Shown: positions 22,724-32,520 of the stretch, piece by piece
Layout of the letters: the number at the start of each line of letters is the position of its first letter
Position numbering within the stretch: the first letter of the stretch is position 1
Assembly (NCBI RefSeq): GCF_014192375.1
Contig: NZ_JACHXV010000002.1
Span: 329,015 to 393,014 of the forward strand
Reading direction: 5' to 3'
Length of the DNA stretch: 64,000 nucleotides
Origin: Endobacter medicaginis
Lineage (GTDB): Bacteria; Pseudomonadota; Alphaproteobacteria; Acetobacterales; Acetobacteraceae
Program-made: the position numbers and the translations under genes
Notes under the pieces: generated by a model
Seen by the model: the letters and a program-made list of their open reading frames with translations, nothing else
Told to the model about the DNA's origin: nothing
Databases searched by the model: none

Positions 22724-24760
22724 TCAGATATTGGTGCTGGTCGGAATCCGGCTCGGCAGCAGATACGGGTAGGGATAGCTGCGGGTGGTGTTGGCTGCGT
22801 TGATCTTCGCCTCGATCGCCGTCAGCGCCGCCCGATATTGCGACAGCGGTCCGCCCGTTGCGGTGATCGCCGGATCGGTGAGGGTCGACAGATACGCGAA
22901 GTTGGCGCTCTGGTAATTGCCGAGCGAGCGGTAATGCACCGAGCCAAGCAGATACAGGAAATGCATCTGCGCGATGGCGGCCACCATGTTGGGCAGCAGC
23001 GCGTTCCAGTTCTGCTGGCTTGCCGACAGGCCCGATGGCGGCGGCGCGTTCATCACGCCCGAATAGACCGGCTGGTAGACCATGAACTGGCTTTGCGGAA
23101 AATTCACCGCCGCGTGCTGGGCGGATGCCGTGAACATGATCATCGCGACGACCTGTGCAAGCTGGCTGCGCGAGGTGATCGGCCTGAAGCCGAGGATCTT
23201 GCCGCTGGAGGCAATCTCCGTCACCCAGGCCGAAAGCTCGCCATCTCCGACCACGTCGGCGTCAGACTTGTAGTACACGCCGATATAATTCGTCGCCCAG
23301 TCGAGCAGCGCCTGCCAGATCAGCAGCGCATCGTCGCGATATGGGTATTCGGGCAGCACGCTGCTGCTGGCGACGCCGCGGTTGGCGAAATCCACCGGCG
23401 GCATCTGATTGTAGAAATCGAAGGCCAGTCGGTCGCGGGCCGCGGCCTGCTGGGCTGCGGCAATCGGACCCCCGAGAATGAGATCGCCGAACGTATCGGG
23501 CGACATGATGATCGCCGCCGCCAGCTCGTTGATGAAGATATCGCCCTCGTAATGCGGCAGCAGCAGCACGCTCAGCGGATGGTTCGGCGCGAGCTGCCGG
23601 TGCGTCGCGACGCAGAATGCCTCGGAGACGAGATGCGTGCGGCCGAGATGGACGAACATCTCATGATAGTTGAAATCTGCCGTGTTGACGACGGTCTTCG
23701 CCATCTGCCAGGCCCAGTAGGCCTGGCTGCTGGACGCGGCGGTGCGACAGATGATCGGATTCGTCGCCGGGTTCTGGCCACACTGGATCGCCACCGCCGA
23801 CAGCGTCGCGGCACCCGGCAGCAGCGCGAACAGCGCGATCGGCGCGGCGACATAGCCTGTCCCGGTCAGGGTCTTGCTGGTGCCACCGGCCGGCGCCATC
23901 GCACCGAGCTCGACATAGTCGAGAATGAACAGACGCTTGCCGGCAAGTGCCGCCGACAAGGTGTCGGTCGTGTTGAGCGCGGCCTGGTACTGCGCATTGG
24001 TGATCGGGAACTTCGTCGGAATGGCACTGATCGACGTCAGCAGCATCGGGTTGGGTCCACCGACACGCAGATAGGCGAACATCGCGTCGTCATGGAGATA
24101 GCCGGCAATCTCGGGGCGCGAGATTGCGGTGAACAGCGCATCGTAACTCGCAGGCGTTCGTGTTGCAGTCGTCGATGTCGACGACAGCGCAGTCGTCAGC
24201 ACCGTCAGCGCGCTCTCGCCCATCGTGCCGAGTTGCGTGAACAGTGCCTGCAGACTCGTCTGGAGCTGACCGGCCAGCAGCGCGTTCACCGTCGCGTCGC
24301 TGCCGGTCTGAGCCTGAACGAACAGGGACTGGCTCGCTGCCAGCGTGGTGCGCGCGGAGGCGAGCTGGCTGTTGATGCTGGAGAGCTGCGCGCCGACCGC
24401 CTGCCCTCCCACCGTGGCGACCGCGCCCAGCAGGTTCGCAACGATGGTGATGCCGACGGAGATCGCGCCGATCAGCCATTCGATGGTCGGCAGTTCCTGG
24501 GTAGGCAGCAGCGCCGAAAGCGGCACGCCGGGCAGCGTCGGGAACTGGTCGGTCCAGACATACTGGAGCTGCATCGATGCGATGGCCGCACGCCGGGTCA
24601 CTGCATCGATGATGCTGACTTTCTGCGGCAATGTCGGCACCGAGACCGTGGCGGTCGTCGTGAGCGGCATCGACGCCGCGGAGGCGATTTTCGACAGGTT
24701 CGGGAACACGGAGAGGGCCGACAGCCCGGTTCCGGCTGCAAGGAACTCGCGACGACGCAC
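22724..24760 (-). CDS. Tat-exported bacterial lipoxygenase
   Basis: Non-heme iron dioxygenase that should insert O2 into polyunsaturated fatty acids; function is inferred from conserved residues. The 678-residue product starts with a twin-arginine signal (RRREFLAAG, then a hydrophobic run to ~30). After a helical region (~90-190) the lipoxygenase domain is clear: FAYLRVGGPNPML, GKRLFILDY (274-282), WQMAKTVVNTADFNYHEMFV (351-370) and HLGRTHLVSEAF (371-382). It continues with HPLSVLLLPHYEGDIFIN, LPEYPYRDDALLIW and SAQHAAVNF. The iron ligands His366, His371, His549, Asn553 and the C-terminal Ile678 are all present, with spacing close to Pseudomonas aeruginosa LoxA. The GTG at 24760 has GGAG 7 nt upstream; the longer upstream frame lacks homology. 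First gene of an operon with two propeller genes. Confidence 0.93.
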   Translation of the reverse strand: MRRREFLAAGTGLSALSVFPNLSKIASAASMPLTTTATVSVPTLPQKVSIIDAVTRRAAIASMQLQYVWTDQFPTLPGVPLSALLPTQELPTIEWLIGAISVGITIVANLLGAVATVGGQAVGAQLSSINSQLASARTTLAASQSLFVQAQTGSDATVNALLAGQLQTSLQALFTQLGTMGESALTVLTTALSSTSTTATRTPASYDALFTAISRPEIAGYLHDDAMFAYLRVGGPNPMLLTSISAIPTKFPITNAQYQAALNTTDTLSAALAGKRLFILDYVELGAMAPAGGTSKTLTGTGYVAAPIALFALLPGAATLSAVAIQCGQNPATNPIICRTAASSSQAYWAWQMAKTVVNTADFNYHEMFVHLGRTHLVSEAFCVATHRQLAPNHPLSVLLLPHYEGDIFINELAAAIIMSPDTFGDLILGGPIAAAQQAAARDRLAFDFYNQMPPVDFANRGVASSSVLPEYPYRDDALLIWQALLDWATNYIGVYYKSDADVVGDGELSAWVTEIASSGKILGFRPITSRSQLAQVVAMIMFTASAQHAAVNFPQSQFMVYQPVYSGVMNAPPPSGLSASQQNWNALLPNMVAAIAQMHFLYLLGSVHYRSLGNYQSANFAYLSTLTDPAITATGGPLSQYRAALTAIEAKINAANTTRSYPYPYLLPSRIPTSTNI

Positions 24761-24901
24761 GTTCGATCTCCAGCGGCTCAGGATTTCGGCCGCCGCACCC
24801 GGCCGAAGGGTGCGACGTCGCGCATTGTCCGGACACACCCGACCCGTGCACCGTCCACAACCACGGGGCGGGGCGAGTAACACTCAGTGACGAATTGCCA
24901 A

Positions 24902-24910
24902 GGGGGGGGG
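24902..24910. repeat. G9 homopolymer (C9 on the lipoxygenase strand)
   Basis: Nine consecutive G bases at 142-150 bp upstream of the lipoxygenase GTG. It would lie in the untranslated leader if the proposed promoter is right. Homopolymers of this length can slip during replication and can also be assembly artefacts. Confidence 0.8.
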
Positions 24911-24934
24911 TGCCTTACGTATGCGTTACGTTCC

Positions 24935-24963
24935 GCTTTAGATACGTATCAAAATTTCGTCAA
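24935..24963 (-). promoter_or_regulatory. Candidate promoter/operator of the lipoxygenase operon
   Basis: On the minus strand TTGACG (24963-24958) is one mismatch from the -35 consensus. A weak TAAAGC (24940-24935) lies 17 bp downstream as a possible -10. The spacer contains the perfect 10-bp palindrome GATACGTATC (24941-24950), placed as an operator would be. An 11-bp sequence matching it at 10 positions occurs upstream of the TonB receptor at 33342-36395. This is pattern recognition only. Confidence 0.4.
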
Positions 24964-25235
24964 TTCCAAATTCTCTCGATATCGTGATAAATTCGAGACA
25001 ATGTCAGATGGATACGGCCGCCCTCAGGCCGTCTGCCAGCACAGAGCCTCTTTCAGTATCCGGCTGTGAGGCCCGTCGGGGGCGGGGACACGCCCGGGAT
25101 GCGCTTTGCGAGGGACCTGAGTGGACCGGCACAGCCAGTCGTCGCCGGCGACGCCATCGGCAGCGCGAGCGCTGCACAACCGTACCGTAACGGGATGTCA
25201 GGCGTTGCCCGGCGTCATCCCCGGGGCACCCGGCA

Positions 25236-26303
25236 TCAGACGCCCGCCGCGGCGAGCAGGGCGGCCTGCTCCTCCTGGGTGAGCGCGTCGACGAACTCGT
25301 CAAACTCGCCCGCCATCACCCGATCGATCTTGTAGAGGGTCAGGTTGATGCGATGATCCGAAACACGGCCCTGCGGGAAGTTGTAGGTGCGAATGCGTTC
25401 GGAGCGGTCACCGGTGCCGACCTGCGAGCGCCGGTCGGCCGCGCGCGCATCGGCGCTCGCACTGCGCTGCGCCTCGTACAGCCGCGAACGCAGGATTTTC
25501 ATCGCCTTGGCACGATTCTTGTGCTGGCTGCGCTCCTCCTGCATCGCCACCACGGTACCAGTAGGGATGTGGGTAATGCGCACGGCCGAGTCGGTCTTGT
25601 TGACGTGCTGGCCGCCCGCACCCGACGCACGATAGGTGTCGATGCGCAGGTCGGCCTCGTTGATCTCGACGTCCACCTCCTCGGCCTCCGGCAGCACCGC
25701 CACCGTGATCGTCGACGTGTGGATCCGCCCCTGGCCTTCGGTCACCGGAACGCGCTGAACCCGGTGCACGCCGGATTCGTATTTCAGTCGGGCGAACACC
25801 CCCTTGCCGGAAATCTCCGCCACCCCTTCGCGCAAGCCACCGAGCTCGGATTCGCTCGCCTCGAGCAACTCGAAGCGCCAGCCGCGCAGATCGGCATAGC
25901 GCCGATAGGCGTCGAACAGCTCGCGCGCGAACAGGGCCGCCTCGTCGCCGCCCGCCGCGGGCCGGATCTCCACGATCGCGCTGCGCTCGTCGGCCGCATC
26001 GCGTGGCAGCATGGCAATCCGGATTTCATGACGCAGGCCCGGCAGGCGGCCACGCAGCGCGTCGAGTTCGCCGATCGCCAGCTCGCGCAGCTCGGGATCC
26101 GACAGCATCGATTCGAGCCCGCGCTCTTCCGCCTCCGCATCGCGCAGCGCACCGATCCGCCCGACCAGCGGCTCGAGCTCCGCATATTCACGCGAGGCGG
26201 CAGCGAATGCCTCGCCGGCAAGTTCCCCCGAGCCGAGCATCGCCTCAAGCTCGGCGAACCGCCCGACGATGCGGTCCAGACGCTCGTCGAGCGACGCGCT
26301 CAT
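25236..26303 (-). CDS. prfA: Peptide chain release factor 1
   Basis: Cytoplasmic class I release factor reading UAA/UAG. The 355-residue product has the RF1 stop-codon tripeptide PVT (186-188, in [14 protein letters not shown]). The peptidyl-tRNA hydrolysis motif GGQ is at 230-232 ([15 protein letters not shown]), and its glutamine is the target of PrmC. The coiled N-terminal domain and length fit RF1 rather than RF2. The ATG overlaps the hisS stop by 4 nt. The usual next gene, prmC, is displaced by the lipoxygenase insertion. Confidence 0.97.
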   Translation of the reverse strand: MSASLDERLDRIVGRFAELEAMLGSGELAGEAFAAASREYAELEPLVGRIGALRDAEAEERGLESMLSDPELRELAIGELDALRGRLPGLRHEIRIAMLPRDAADERSAIVEIRPAAGGDEAALFARELFDAYRRYADLRGWRFELLEASESELGGLREGVAEISGKGVFARLKYESGVHRVQRVPVTEGQGRIHTSTITVAVLPEAEEVDVEINEADLRIDTYRASGAGGQHVNKTDSAVRITHIPTGTVVAMQEERSQHKNRAKAMKILRSRLYEAQRSASADARAADRRSQVGTGDRSERIRTYNFPQGRVSDHRINLTLYKIDRVMAGEFDEFVDALTQEEQAALLAAAGV

Positions 26304-27544
26304 CGGGCAGCGAGATGGGCAGCCACCGAATTCAGCGCGAGATCCTGCTGCTCGCCACCCCGCAGGTCACGCACCCGGGCGACGCCGCGTTCGAGCTCGT
26401 CCTCGCCGATGATCACCGCATGCGTCGCCTCGATACGGTTGGCGCGCTCCATGCGCCGCTTGAGATTGCCGCGATACCCCATCTCGGCCCGCAGGCCGGC
26501 GCCGCGCAGAGCCTGCAGCACGCCGATCGCCGCCGCCTCGGCCGCCTCACCGACGGGGATCACGCTGACGGTGGCCGCGATCGCCGGCGGCTCGCCGGCC
26601 AGCATCGCCAGGCGCTCGATCCCGCCCGCCCAGCCAATCGCCGGCACGGCCGGGCCGCCCATCTGGGCCACCAGCCCGTCATAGCGTCCGCCGGCCAGCA
26701 CCGTGCCCTGGGCGCCGAGCCGGTCGGTGGTGAATTCGAACGCGGTGTTCACGTAGTAGTCCAGACCGCGCACGATGCGCGGGTTGTGGACGTACTGCAC
26801 GCCGAAGCGGTCGAGGCCCCGCCGCAACCCATCCCAGAACGCCTGCGCCGCATCGGACAGGGACGCGCCGATCAGCGGCGCATCCGCGAGAAGAGCGCGA
26901 TCCTCGGGGGCCTTGCTGTCGAGGATGCGCAGCGGATTGCGCTCCAGCCGGAGACGGCTGTCTTCGGACAGGCGGTCGCGGAAATCATTGAAATAGCCGA
27001 CCAGTGCGGTGCGCCAGGCGGCGCGGCTTTCCGCGTCGCCAAGGGTGTTGAGCTCCAGCGTGGTCTCGCCCGCGATGCCCAGGGCCGCGAGGATGTCGCG
27101 GGCCAGCGCGATCGCCTCGGCATCGGCGAGCGGCTCCGGCGGCCCGATCAGCTCGGCGCCGATCTGGTGAAACTGCCGGTAGCGCCCCTTCTGCGGCCGC
27201 TCGTAGCGGAACATCGGCCCGGCATAGAACACGCGCTGCGGGAGCGACTGGGTCAGACCGTTGGTGACCAGCGCCCGGCAGATCGCCGCCGTCCCCTCGG
27301 GGCGCAGCGTGAGGCTGTCCCCGCCGCGATCGGCGAAGGTATACATCTCCTTCGCCACCACGTCCGACGTCTCGCCGAGCGAGCGCGCGAACACCCGCGT
27401 CTCCTCGAAGATCGGTGTCATCCACTCGTCGAACCCGTAGGTGGAGGCGACACGACGTGCGGTATCGACCACATGGGCGAAGCCGCGCTGCTCCGCGCCG
27501 ATCAGGTCGCGCGTGCCGCGAACCGGCTGCGGTGTATCACTCAT
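26300..27544 (-). CDS. hisS: Histidyl-tRNA synthetase
   Basis: Class II aminoacyl-tRNA synthetase that charges tRNA-His. The 414-residue product shows [11 protein letters not shown] near the N terminus and motif 2 [20 protein letters not shown]. It also has the histidine-binding element [13 protein letters not shown] and motif 3 [10 protein letters not shown], followed by a short HGTP anticodon-binding domain ([12 protein letters not shown] onward). The ATG is at 27544, preceded by GAGAG. The stop overlaps the prfA start (ATGA). Confidence 0.97.
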   Translation of the reverse strand: MSDTPQPVRGTRDLIGAEQRGFAHVVDTARRVASTYGFDEWMTPIFEETRVFARSLGETSDVVAKEMYTFADRGGDSLTLRPEGTAAICRALVTNGLTQSLPQRVFYAGPMFRYERPQKGRYRQFHQIGAELIGPPEPLADAEAIALARDILAALGIAGETTLELNTLGDAESRAAWRTALVGYFNDFRDRLSEDSRLRLERNPLRILDSKAPEDRALLADAPLIGASLSDAAQAFWDGLRRGLDRFGVQYVHNPRIVRGLDYYVNTAFEFTTDRLGAQGTVLAGGRYDGLVAQMGGPAVPAIGWAGGIERLAMLAGEPPAIAATVSVIPVGEAAEAAAIGVLQALRGAGLRAEMGYRGNLKRRMERANRIEATHAVIIGEDELERGVARVRDLRGGEQQDLALNSVAAHLAAR

Positions 27545-27589
27545 CTCTCGAACAACCAGACCTGACCGAACGTTTTGAAGAAGAAAGCC

Positions 27590-28747
27590 TTACCCGATAT
27601 GCTCGGGAATGCGCGACGCGGCTGCCGCCTCCGCGGCGGTCTGCGCGGCCTCGGCGGCCTGGATCTCGGCCACCTTCTGCTCGACCAGCTCGATCACGTG
27701 CTCGACCATGTCGCCATCGGCGGTGGTGTGGTCCTGCTTGCCGGCCGAGTAGACCATGTGCCGTCCGGAGCCGCCGCCGGTCACGCCGAGATCGGTCATC
27801 AGCGCCTCGCCCGGCCCGTTGACCACGCAGCCGATGATCGACAGCGTCAGCGGCGTCTCGATATGCGCCAGGCGCTCTTCCAGCGTCTGCACGGTCTTGA
27901 TGACGTTGAAGCCCTGACGCGCACAGGACGGGCAGGAGATGATCTTGACGCCGCGATTGCGCAGGCCGAGCGATTTGAGGATGTCCCAGCCCACCCGGAC
28001 TTCCTCCTCCGGCTCGGCGGAGAGCGACACGCGCATGGTGTCGCCCACCCCGGCCCAGAGCAGCGAGCCGAGCCCGATGGAAGACTTCACCGTGCCGGCG
28101 CGCTGGCCGCCGGCTTCGGTGATGCCGATATGCAGCGGGTGGTCACACACCTCGGCAAGCTGGTTGTAGGCGGCGACCGCGAGGAACACGTCGGACGCCT
28201 TCACCGAGATCTTGAACTCGTGGAAATCGTGGTCCTGCAGGATCTTGGCATGCTCGAGCGCGCTCTCGACCAGGGCGTCGGGGTTGGGTTCGCCGTATTT
28301 CTCCAGCAGATGGCGCTCCAGCGAGCCGGCATTTACCCCGATGCGGATCGAGCAGCCATGGTCCTTCGCGGCATTGACCACTTCGCGCACCCGGCTGGCA
28401 TTGCCGATATTGCCCGGATTGATGCGTAGGCAGGCCGCGCCCGCCTGGGCCGCCTCGATGGCGCGCCGATAGTGGAAATGGATGTCGGCGACGATCGGCA
28501 CGTTCACCTCGCGCACGATCTCGGCGAGTGCCGCGGTGCTTTCCTCGTCGGGACAGGAGACGCGCACGATGTCCACCCCGGCCAGTTCGGCGCGGCGGAT
28601 CTGGGCGATCGTCGCCTCCGCATCCGAGGTCAGCGTGTTGGTCATCGTCTGCACCGTGATCGGCGCATCGCCACCGACCGGCACCCGTCCGACATGGATC
28701 TGTCGCGACTTGCGGCGGGTGATCTGCTGATACGGGCGGTACATCAT
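27590..28747 (-). CDS. ispG: 4-hydroxy-3-methylbut-2-enyl-diphosphate synthase
   Basis: [4Fe-4S] enzyme of the MEP isoprenoid pathway (MEcPP to HMBPP). The 385-residue product begins [20 protein letters not shown] and contains [19 protein letters not shown] and a late cysteine set in [13 protein letters not shown] and [11 protein letters not shown] that ligates the cluster. The final ~30 residues form an Ala/Glu-rich tail longer than usual. Two adjacent ATGs (28747, 28744) precede the homology. The more upstream open frame has no family character. It lies 45 bp upstream of hisS on the same strand. Confidence 0.95.
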   Translation of the reverse strand: MMYRPYQQITRRKSRQIHVGRVPVGGDAPITVQTMTNTLTSDAEATIAQIRRAELAGVDIVRVSCPDEESTAALAEIVREVNVPIVADIHFHYRRAIEAAQAGAACLRINPGNIGNASRVREVVNAAKDHGCSIRIGVNAGSLERHLLEKYGEPNPDALVESALEHAKILQDHDFHEFKISVKASDVFLAVAAYNQLAEVCDHPLHIGITEAGGQRAGTVKSSIGLGSLLWAGVGDTMRVSLSAEPEEEVRVGWDILKSLGLRNRGVKIISCPSCARQGFNVIKTVQTLEERLAHIETPLTLSIIGCVVNGPGEALMTDLGVTGGGSGRHMVYSAGKQDHTTADGDMVEHVIELVEQKVAEIQAAEAAQTAAEAAAASRIPEHIG

Positions 28748-28862
28748 GAGGCGTCTGTCTCCGGACGGGTCGGCGCGCACGCGGCCGACACGGTCGATTA
28801 TGCCCCACAACGCCGCCCGCGGTCACCCCGCACGCGACAGATGGGGTCGCGTCGCAAAAAAC

Positions 28863-30119
28863 CTAGGGCTGACCGGCCGGCGGCGAGGCGGCACGATGCT
28901 GCTGGAGCTGGATGTTGTTGAGATCGTCCGCACTCGGCTCGTGCGACGGCACTGCGACCGGCTTCGGACGACGCGGATGTGTCGCCTTCGTCCCGCTGCC
29001 GCTGAAATCGGCCGGCAGTCCGGCGACACCCGGCGACGGCGGCGCGGTCGCGGCGGGTGCGGGCGGTGCGGCGGAGGAGGCGGGCGGGAACACCGCCTGC
29101 GGCGAAACCGCCATGCCTTCGCCACCGAGCTTGACGTTGCGCAGCACCGCCCCGTCGCGGCCGAGCACCGGCGCCTCGACGCCGCCGGTGGCGATCGCCA
29201 GCCCACCGGCATTGCCCACCGTCATCACCGCCTGCCCGGCCCCCGGCGGCAGCACCCAGCGATCACCGGGCTGCATGGTGTGGTCATAGAGCACATGGCC
29301 ATCCCGGCGCACCTGAACCCAGCTCGCGGCCTTCGCCACCAGCGCCACCTCGCCCGGCGCAACGGCCGGCGTCTGCGGGGTCGCCTGCGTCGTGACCGAC
29401 GGGGGCGGGGCGGGCTGCGGAACAGGTTGCGGCGTCGGCTGGGGGGCGGTCTGCACCGTCTGCGGCACGGCGGCGGGGGCCAGCGCGGCAGGCAGCGGAG
29501 CGGGCACGGACGTCTCCGCCGGCGCCGGCGGCAATACGCTCGGCGGACGCGCCGCCTGCCCGTCCGGCAGCACGGAAGCCACCGCCGGGCTGGGCTGCTG
29601 GGCGGTCGGCGGCGTCGGGGCGCCGCCTGCCGTCACTGCCGGCGCGGGCAGCGGCGGCACGCTCTGTGCGGGCACCGTGACATGGCTGCTGAGATGATAC
29701 CAGCCGGCATAGACCAGCCCGATCACCACCAGGCCGACCAGCACCGCAGCACCTGCCGGCACGCCGCGTTCGGGCATCGGGGCGGGGAAAGCGAGCTCCG
29801 GCTTGCGGTTGACGTCGCGCGATTCGCTGCGGAAGCGGCGACAGAGCGGTTCCGGATCGAGGCCGAGAATATTGGCGTAGCTGCGCAGGAAGCCCAGCGC
29901 ATAGGCATTGCCCGGCACCGATTTGAGGTCGCCGCGCTCGATCGCTTCCAGATAGGGAAGACGGATGCGCAGGGCGGAGGCGATCTCGCCGAGATCCCAG
30001 CCCAGCGCCTCGCGGCGTGCGCGCAGCTCGTCGCCGACACGCCCCGCCGCCGTGGCACCGGCGCCCGATGCCTGACCTCCGGCAGCCCCCGACGCCATCC
30101 GGACGGTCTCGGTCTTCAT
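28863..30119 (-). CDS. rodZ: RodZ-like cytoskeletal/HTH membrane protein
   Basis: The 418-residue protein has the RodZ layout. A cytoplasmic helix-turn-helix is at ~28-95 (RVGDELRARREALGWDLGEI, and RLPYLEAIERGDLKSVPGNA). A single transmembrane helix is at ~122-142 (GAAVLVGLVVIGLVYAGWY). A long Pro/Ala/Gln-rich periplasmic linker leads to a C-terminal DUF4115-type domain (ASWVQVRRDGHVLYDHTMQP). RodZ couples MreB to the cell-wall elongation machinery; that role is by family. The ATG overlaps the stop of the upstream nitronate monooxygenase-like gene by 4 nt. It is separated from ispG by 115 bp. Confidence 0.88.
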   Translation of the reverse strand: MKTETVRMASGAAGGQASGAGATAAGRVGDELRARREALGWDLGEIASALRIRLPYLEAIERGDLKSVPGNAYALGFLRSYANILGLDPEPLCRRFRSESRDVNRKPELAFPAPMPERGVPAGAAVLVGLVVIGLVYAGWYHLSSHVTVPAQSVPPLPAPAVTAGGAPTPPTAQQPSPAVASVLPDGQAARPPSVLPPAPAETSVPAPLPAALAPAAVPQTVQTAPQPTPQPVPQPAPPPSVTTQATPQTPAVAPGEVALVAKAASWVQVRRDGHVLYDHTMQPGDRWVLPPGAGQAVMTVGNAGGLAIATGGVEAPVLGRDGAVLRNVKLGGEGMAVSPQAVFPPASSAAPPAPAATAPPSPGVAGLPADFSGSGTKATHPRRPKPVAVPSHEPSADDLNNIQLQQHRAASPPAGQP

Positions 30120-31192
30120 GCCGCGCTGTGCTCCGACCGCTGATCCGTCCCCGCCCCCTCGCCGCGCCGGGCCAGGGCGGCGATGGCCTGCTCGACCAGT
30201 GTGGAGACGATGGTCGCCACCGGCAACACGTCCGATACCATGCCGACCGACTGCCCGGCCATCACCGAGCCGTTCTCGACATCGCCGTCGATCACCGCCC
30301 GGCGCAGTGCCCCGGCCCAGAACTGCTCGATCTCGAGCTGGGCCGCGTCGCGCGTCAGTTCGCCCGACTGGAAGCGCTGCAGGGTCTCGGCCTGATGGGC
30401 GAGGAACCGCCTGGTGCCGGCATTCACCAGCCCGCGCACCGGGATCACCGGGAAGCGCTCGTCAAGCTGCACCGACGGCAGCGCATCGCGGGCGGAGGCG
30501 CGCAGGAAGGCGCGCTTGAAATTCTCGTGCGCGATGCTCTCGCTCGCCGCCGCGAACAGCGTGCCGAGCTGCGCGCCCGAGGCGCCCATCTCCAGCATGC
30601 CGGCCACCGCATCGCCGCGCCCCAGACCGCCGGCGACGAACACCGGAACCTCGCTGATATGCGGCAGGATCTCCTGCGCCAGCACGGTCAGCGACACCGG
30701 CCCGATATGCCCGCCCGCCTCGGAGCCCTCGATCACCAGCCCGTCCACCCCGGTGCGCACCAGGCGCTTGGCCAGCACCAGCGCGGGGGCGAACGCGATC
30801 ACCTTGGCCCCGCCATCCTTGGCCCGGCGCATCGCCGCGCCCGGCGGCAGCCCGCCCGCGAAGACGATGTGACCCACGCCGGCGGCAAGGCACACATCGA
30901 CCAGCGCATCGAGCTGGGGGTGCATGGTGATGAGGTTGACGCCGAAGGGCTGCGTGGTCAGCGCCTGGGTGGCGGCGATCTCGCGCTCCAGCAGGTCCGG
31001 CGTCATCGCCCCGCAGGCGATCACCCCGAAGCCGCCGGCATTGGAGATCGCCGAGACCAGGTGGCGCTCGCTGACCCAGCTCATCGCCCCGCCGAGAATG
31101 GCGTAGCGGGTGCCCAGCAGCGCGCGTCCGCGCGCCCAGAGCCGCTCGAGGCGCGCCGCCGCCGCGACCTGGGCCTGTGCGGTGTCAGACAT
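30116..31192 (-). CDS. Nitronate monooxygenase-like FMN enzyme
   Basis: TIM-barrel flavoprotein of 358 residues in the 2-nitropropane dioxygenase/nitronate monooxygenase family, which also includes enoyl reductase FabK. Recognisable elements are ILGGAMSWVSERHLVSAISN, AGGFGVIACGAM, FGVNLITMHPQ, the flavin-phosphate segment VIEGSEAGGHIGP and VFVAGGLGRGDAVAGMLEMG. Nitronate oxidation is the family default and is not proven here. I use the ATG at 31192, eight bases inside the lysC 3' end; ATGs further upstream would overlap lysC more. Its stop overlaps the rodZ start. Confidence 0.88.
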   Translation of the reverse strand: MSDTAQAQVAAAARLERLWARGRALLGTRYAILGGAMSWVSERHLVSAISNAGGFGVIACGAMTPDLLEREIAATQALTTQPFGVNLITMHPQLDALVDVCLAAGVGHIVFAGGLPPGAAMRRAKDGGAKVIAFAPALVLAKRLVRTGVDGLVIEGSEAGGHIGPVSLTVLAQEILPHISEVPVFVAGGLGRGDAVAGMLEMGASGAQLGTLFAAASESIAHENFKRAFLRASARDALPSVQLDERFPVIPVRGLVNAGTRRFLAHQAETLQRFQSGELTRDAAQLEIEQFWAGALRRAVIDGDVENGSVMAGQSVGMVSDVLPVATIVSTLVEQAIAALARRGEGAGTDQRSEHSAA

Positions 31193-32423
31193 CGAGGTCA
31201 TAGGCGCTGTGCAGCGCACGCACCGCGAGCTCGGTATAGTCGTTGGCGATCAGCACGCTGACCTTGATCTCGGAGGTGGAGATCACCTGGATGTTGATCT
31301 GCCGCTCCGACAGGGTGCGGAACATCGTGGATGCGACGCCGGCATGGCTGCGCATGCCGACACCCACGATGCTGATCTTGGCGACATCGGGGTCGCAGAG
31401 CAGCTCCTCGTAACGGATGGTCTCGCGCATCTCGCCCAGCAGCACCTGCGCGCGGGCGAGGTCGGACTTGCCGACGGTGAAGGTCATGTCGGTGCTGCCG
31501 TCCGCACCGGTAGACTGCACGATCATGTCGACATTGACGTTGGCTTCCGCCAGCGGCCCGAACACCGACGCCGCGATGCCCGGCCGGTCCGGCACGCGCC
31601 GCACCGTCAGTCGCGCCTCATCGCGCGAGTAGGCGATGCCGGCGACAATTTCCTTTTCCACGATCTCGTCCTCATCCACCACCAGCGTGCCGGGAAGCGC
31701 ACCCTCCCGCGGGGCGGGGCCATCCGTGAAGCTGGACAGCACCTGTACCCGCACGCGTTCCTTCATCGCCAGCTCGACGCTGCGCGTCTGCAACACCTTC
31801 GCCCCCACCGAAGCGAGCTCGAGCATCTCCTCATAGGTGATCTTATCGAGCTTGCGCGCCTTCGCAACGATCCGCGGATCGGTGGTGTAGACACCGTCCA
31901 CGTCCGTATAGATATCGCACCGATCCGCCTTTAGCGCGGCGGCGAGGGCGACCGCCGAGGTGTCGGACCCGCCGCGGCCCAGCGTGGTGATCCGCCCCTC
32001 GGGGCCCAACCCCTGGAAGCCGGCCACCACCGGCACCACCCCCTGCTCCATCGAAGCGAGCAGCGCATCGGGCTCGATGCGGCCGATCCGTGCGCGGCCA
32101 TGCGCGCCGTCGGTGTGCAGCGGGATCTGCCAACCATGAAACGAGCGGCTTTCGATGCCGATCGCCTGCAGCGCGATCGCCAGCAGCCCCGACGTCACCT
32201 GCTCGCCGGTGGCAACCACGGAATCGTATTCGCGCGGGTCGTGCAGCTCCATCAGCGCATCGCACCAGCCGACGAGCTGATTGGTCACCCCGGCCATCGC
32301 CGAGACCACCACCGCGACCTGGTCGCCAGCCGCGACCTGGGCGGCGATCCGGCGCGCGGCGGCGCGGATACGGTCGAGATCGGCCATCGACGTGCCGCCG
32401 AATTTCATCACGATGCGGGCCAA
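31185..32423 (-). CDS. lysC: Aspartate kinase
   Basis: Phosphorylates aspartate, the first step to lysine, threonine and methionine. The 412-residue product starts with the kinase signature VMKFGGTSMADLDRI and has GRGGSDTSAVALAAAL and the CDIYTDVDGVYTTDPRI loop. Two C-terminal ACT domains follow (~270-400), where allosteric inhibition by end products usually acts. The only start fitting the family N terminus is TTG at 32423. Divergent from ubiG across 97 bp, a pairing common in alphaproteobacteria. Confidence 0.96.
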   Translation of the reverse strand: MARIVMKFGGTSMADLDRIRAAARRIAAQVAAGDQVAVVVSAMAGVTNQLVGWCDALMELHDPREYDSVVATGEQVTSGLLAIALQAIGIESRSFHGWQIPLHTDGAHGRARIGRIEPDALLASMEQGVVPVVAGFQGLGPEGRITTLGRGGSDTSAVALAAALKADRCDIYTDVDGVYTTDPRIVAKARKLDKITYEEMLELASVGAKVLQTRSVELAMKERVRVQVLSSFTDGPAPREGALPGTLVVDEDEIVEKEIVAGIAYSRDEARLTVRRVPDRPGIAASVFGPLAEANVNVDMIVQSTGADGSTDMTFTVGKSDLARAQVLLGEMRETIRYEELLCDPDVAKISIVGVGMRSHAGVASTMFRTLSERQINIQVISTSEIKVSVLIANDYTELAVRALHSAYDLDV

Positions 32424-32520
32424 CTCGATCCCTCGGTCCTGCGCTGCGCCATCATGCGCGGGCGATTTGCCTCGGCACGGGCAGCGGCGTCACATACAGG
32501 CGACAAGGGAATGCGGCAAC

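Larger units (their letters stand above)
24761..25235. other. 475-bp AT-richer region upstream of the lipoxygenase operon
   Basis: No gene is supported. The middle (about 24911-25010) is markedly richer in A+T than its surroundings and holds the likely lipoxygenase promoter. It also carries a G9 tract and the palindrome GATACGTATC. The part next to prfA (25180-25235) is again GC-rich. It marks one edge of the insertion that separates prfA from prmC. Confidence 0.6.

Noticed and set aside
22697..24880. Plus-strand open frame opposite the lipoxygenase
   Set aside because: Antisense shadow with no recognisable motif; the minus frame has all lipoxygenase ligands.
24761..24883. Longer lipoxygenase start at 24883
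   Set aside because: The extra 41 residues are Cys/Arg-rich and precede a complete Tat signal; the GTG at 24760 has a proper ribosome site.
24887..25069. Small plus-strand open frame beside the G9 tract
   Set aside because: No ribosome site, no homology pattern, and it spans the likely promoter.
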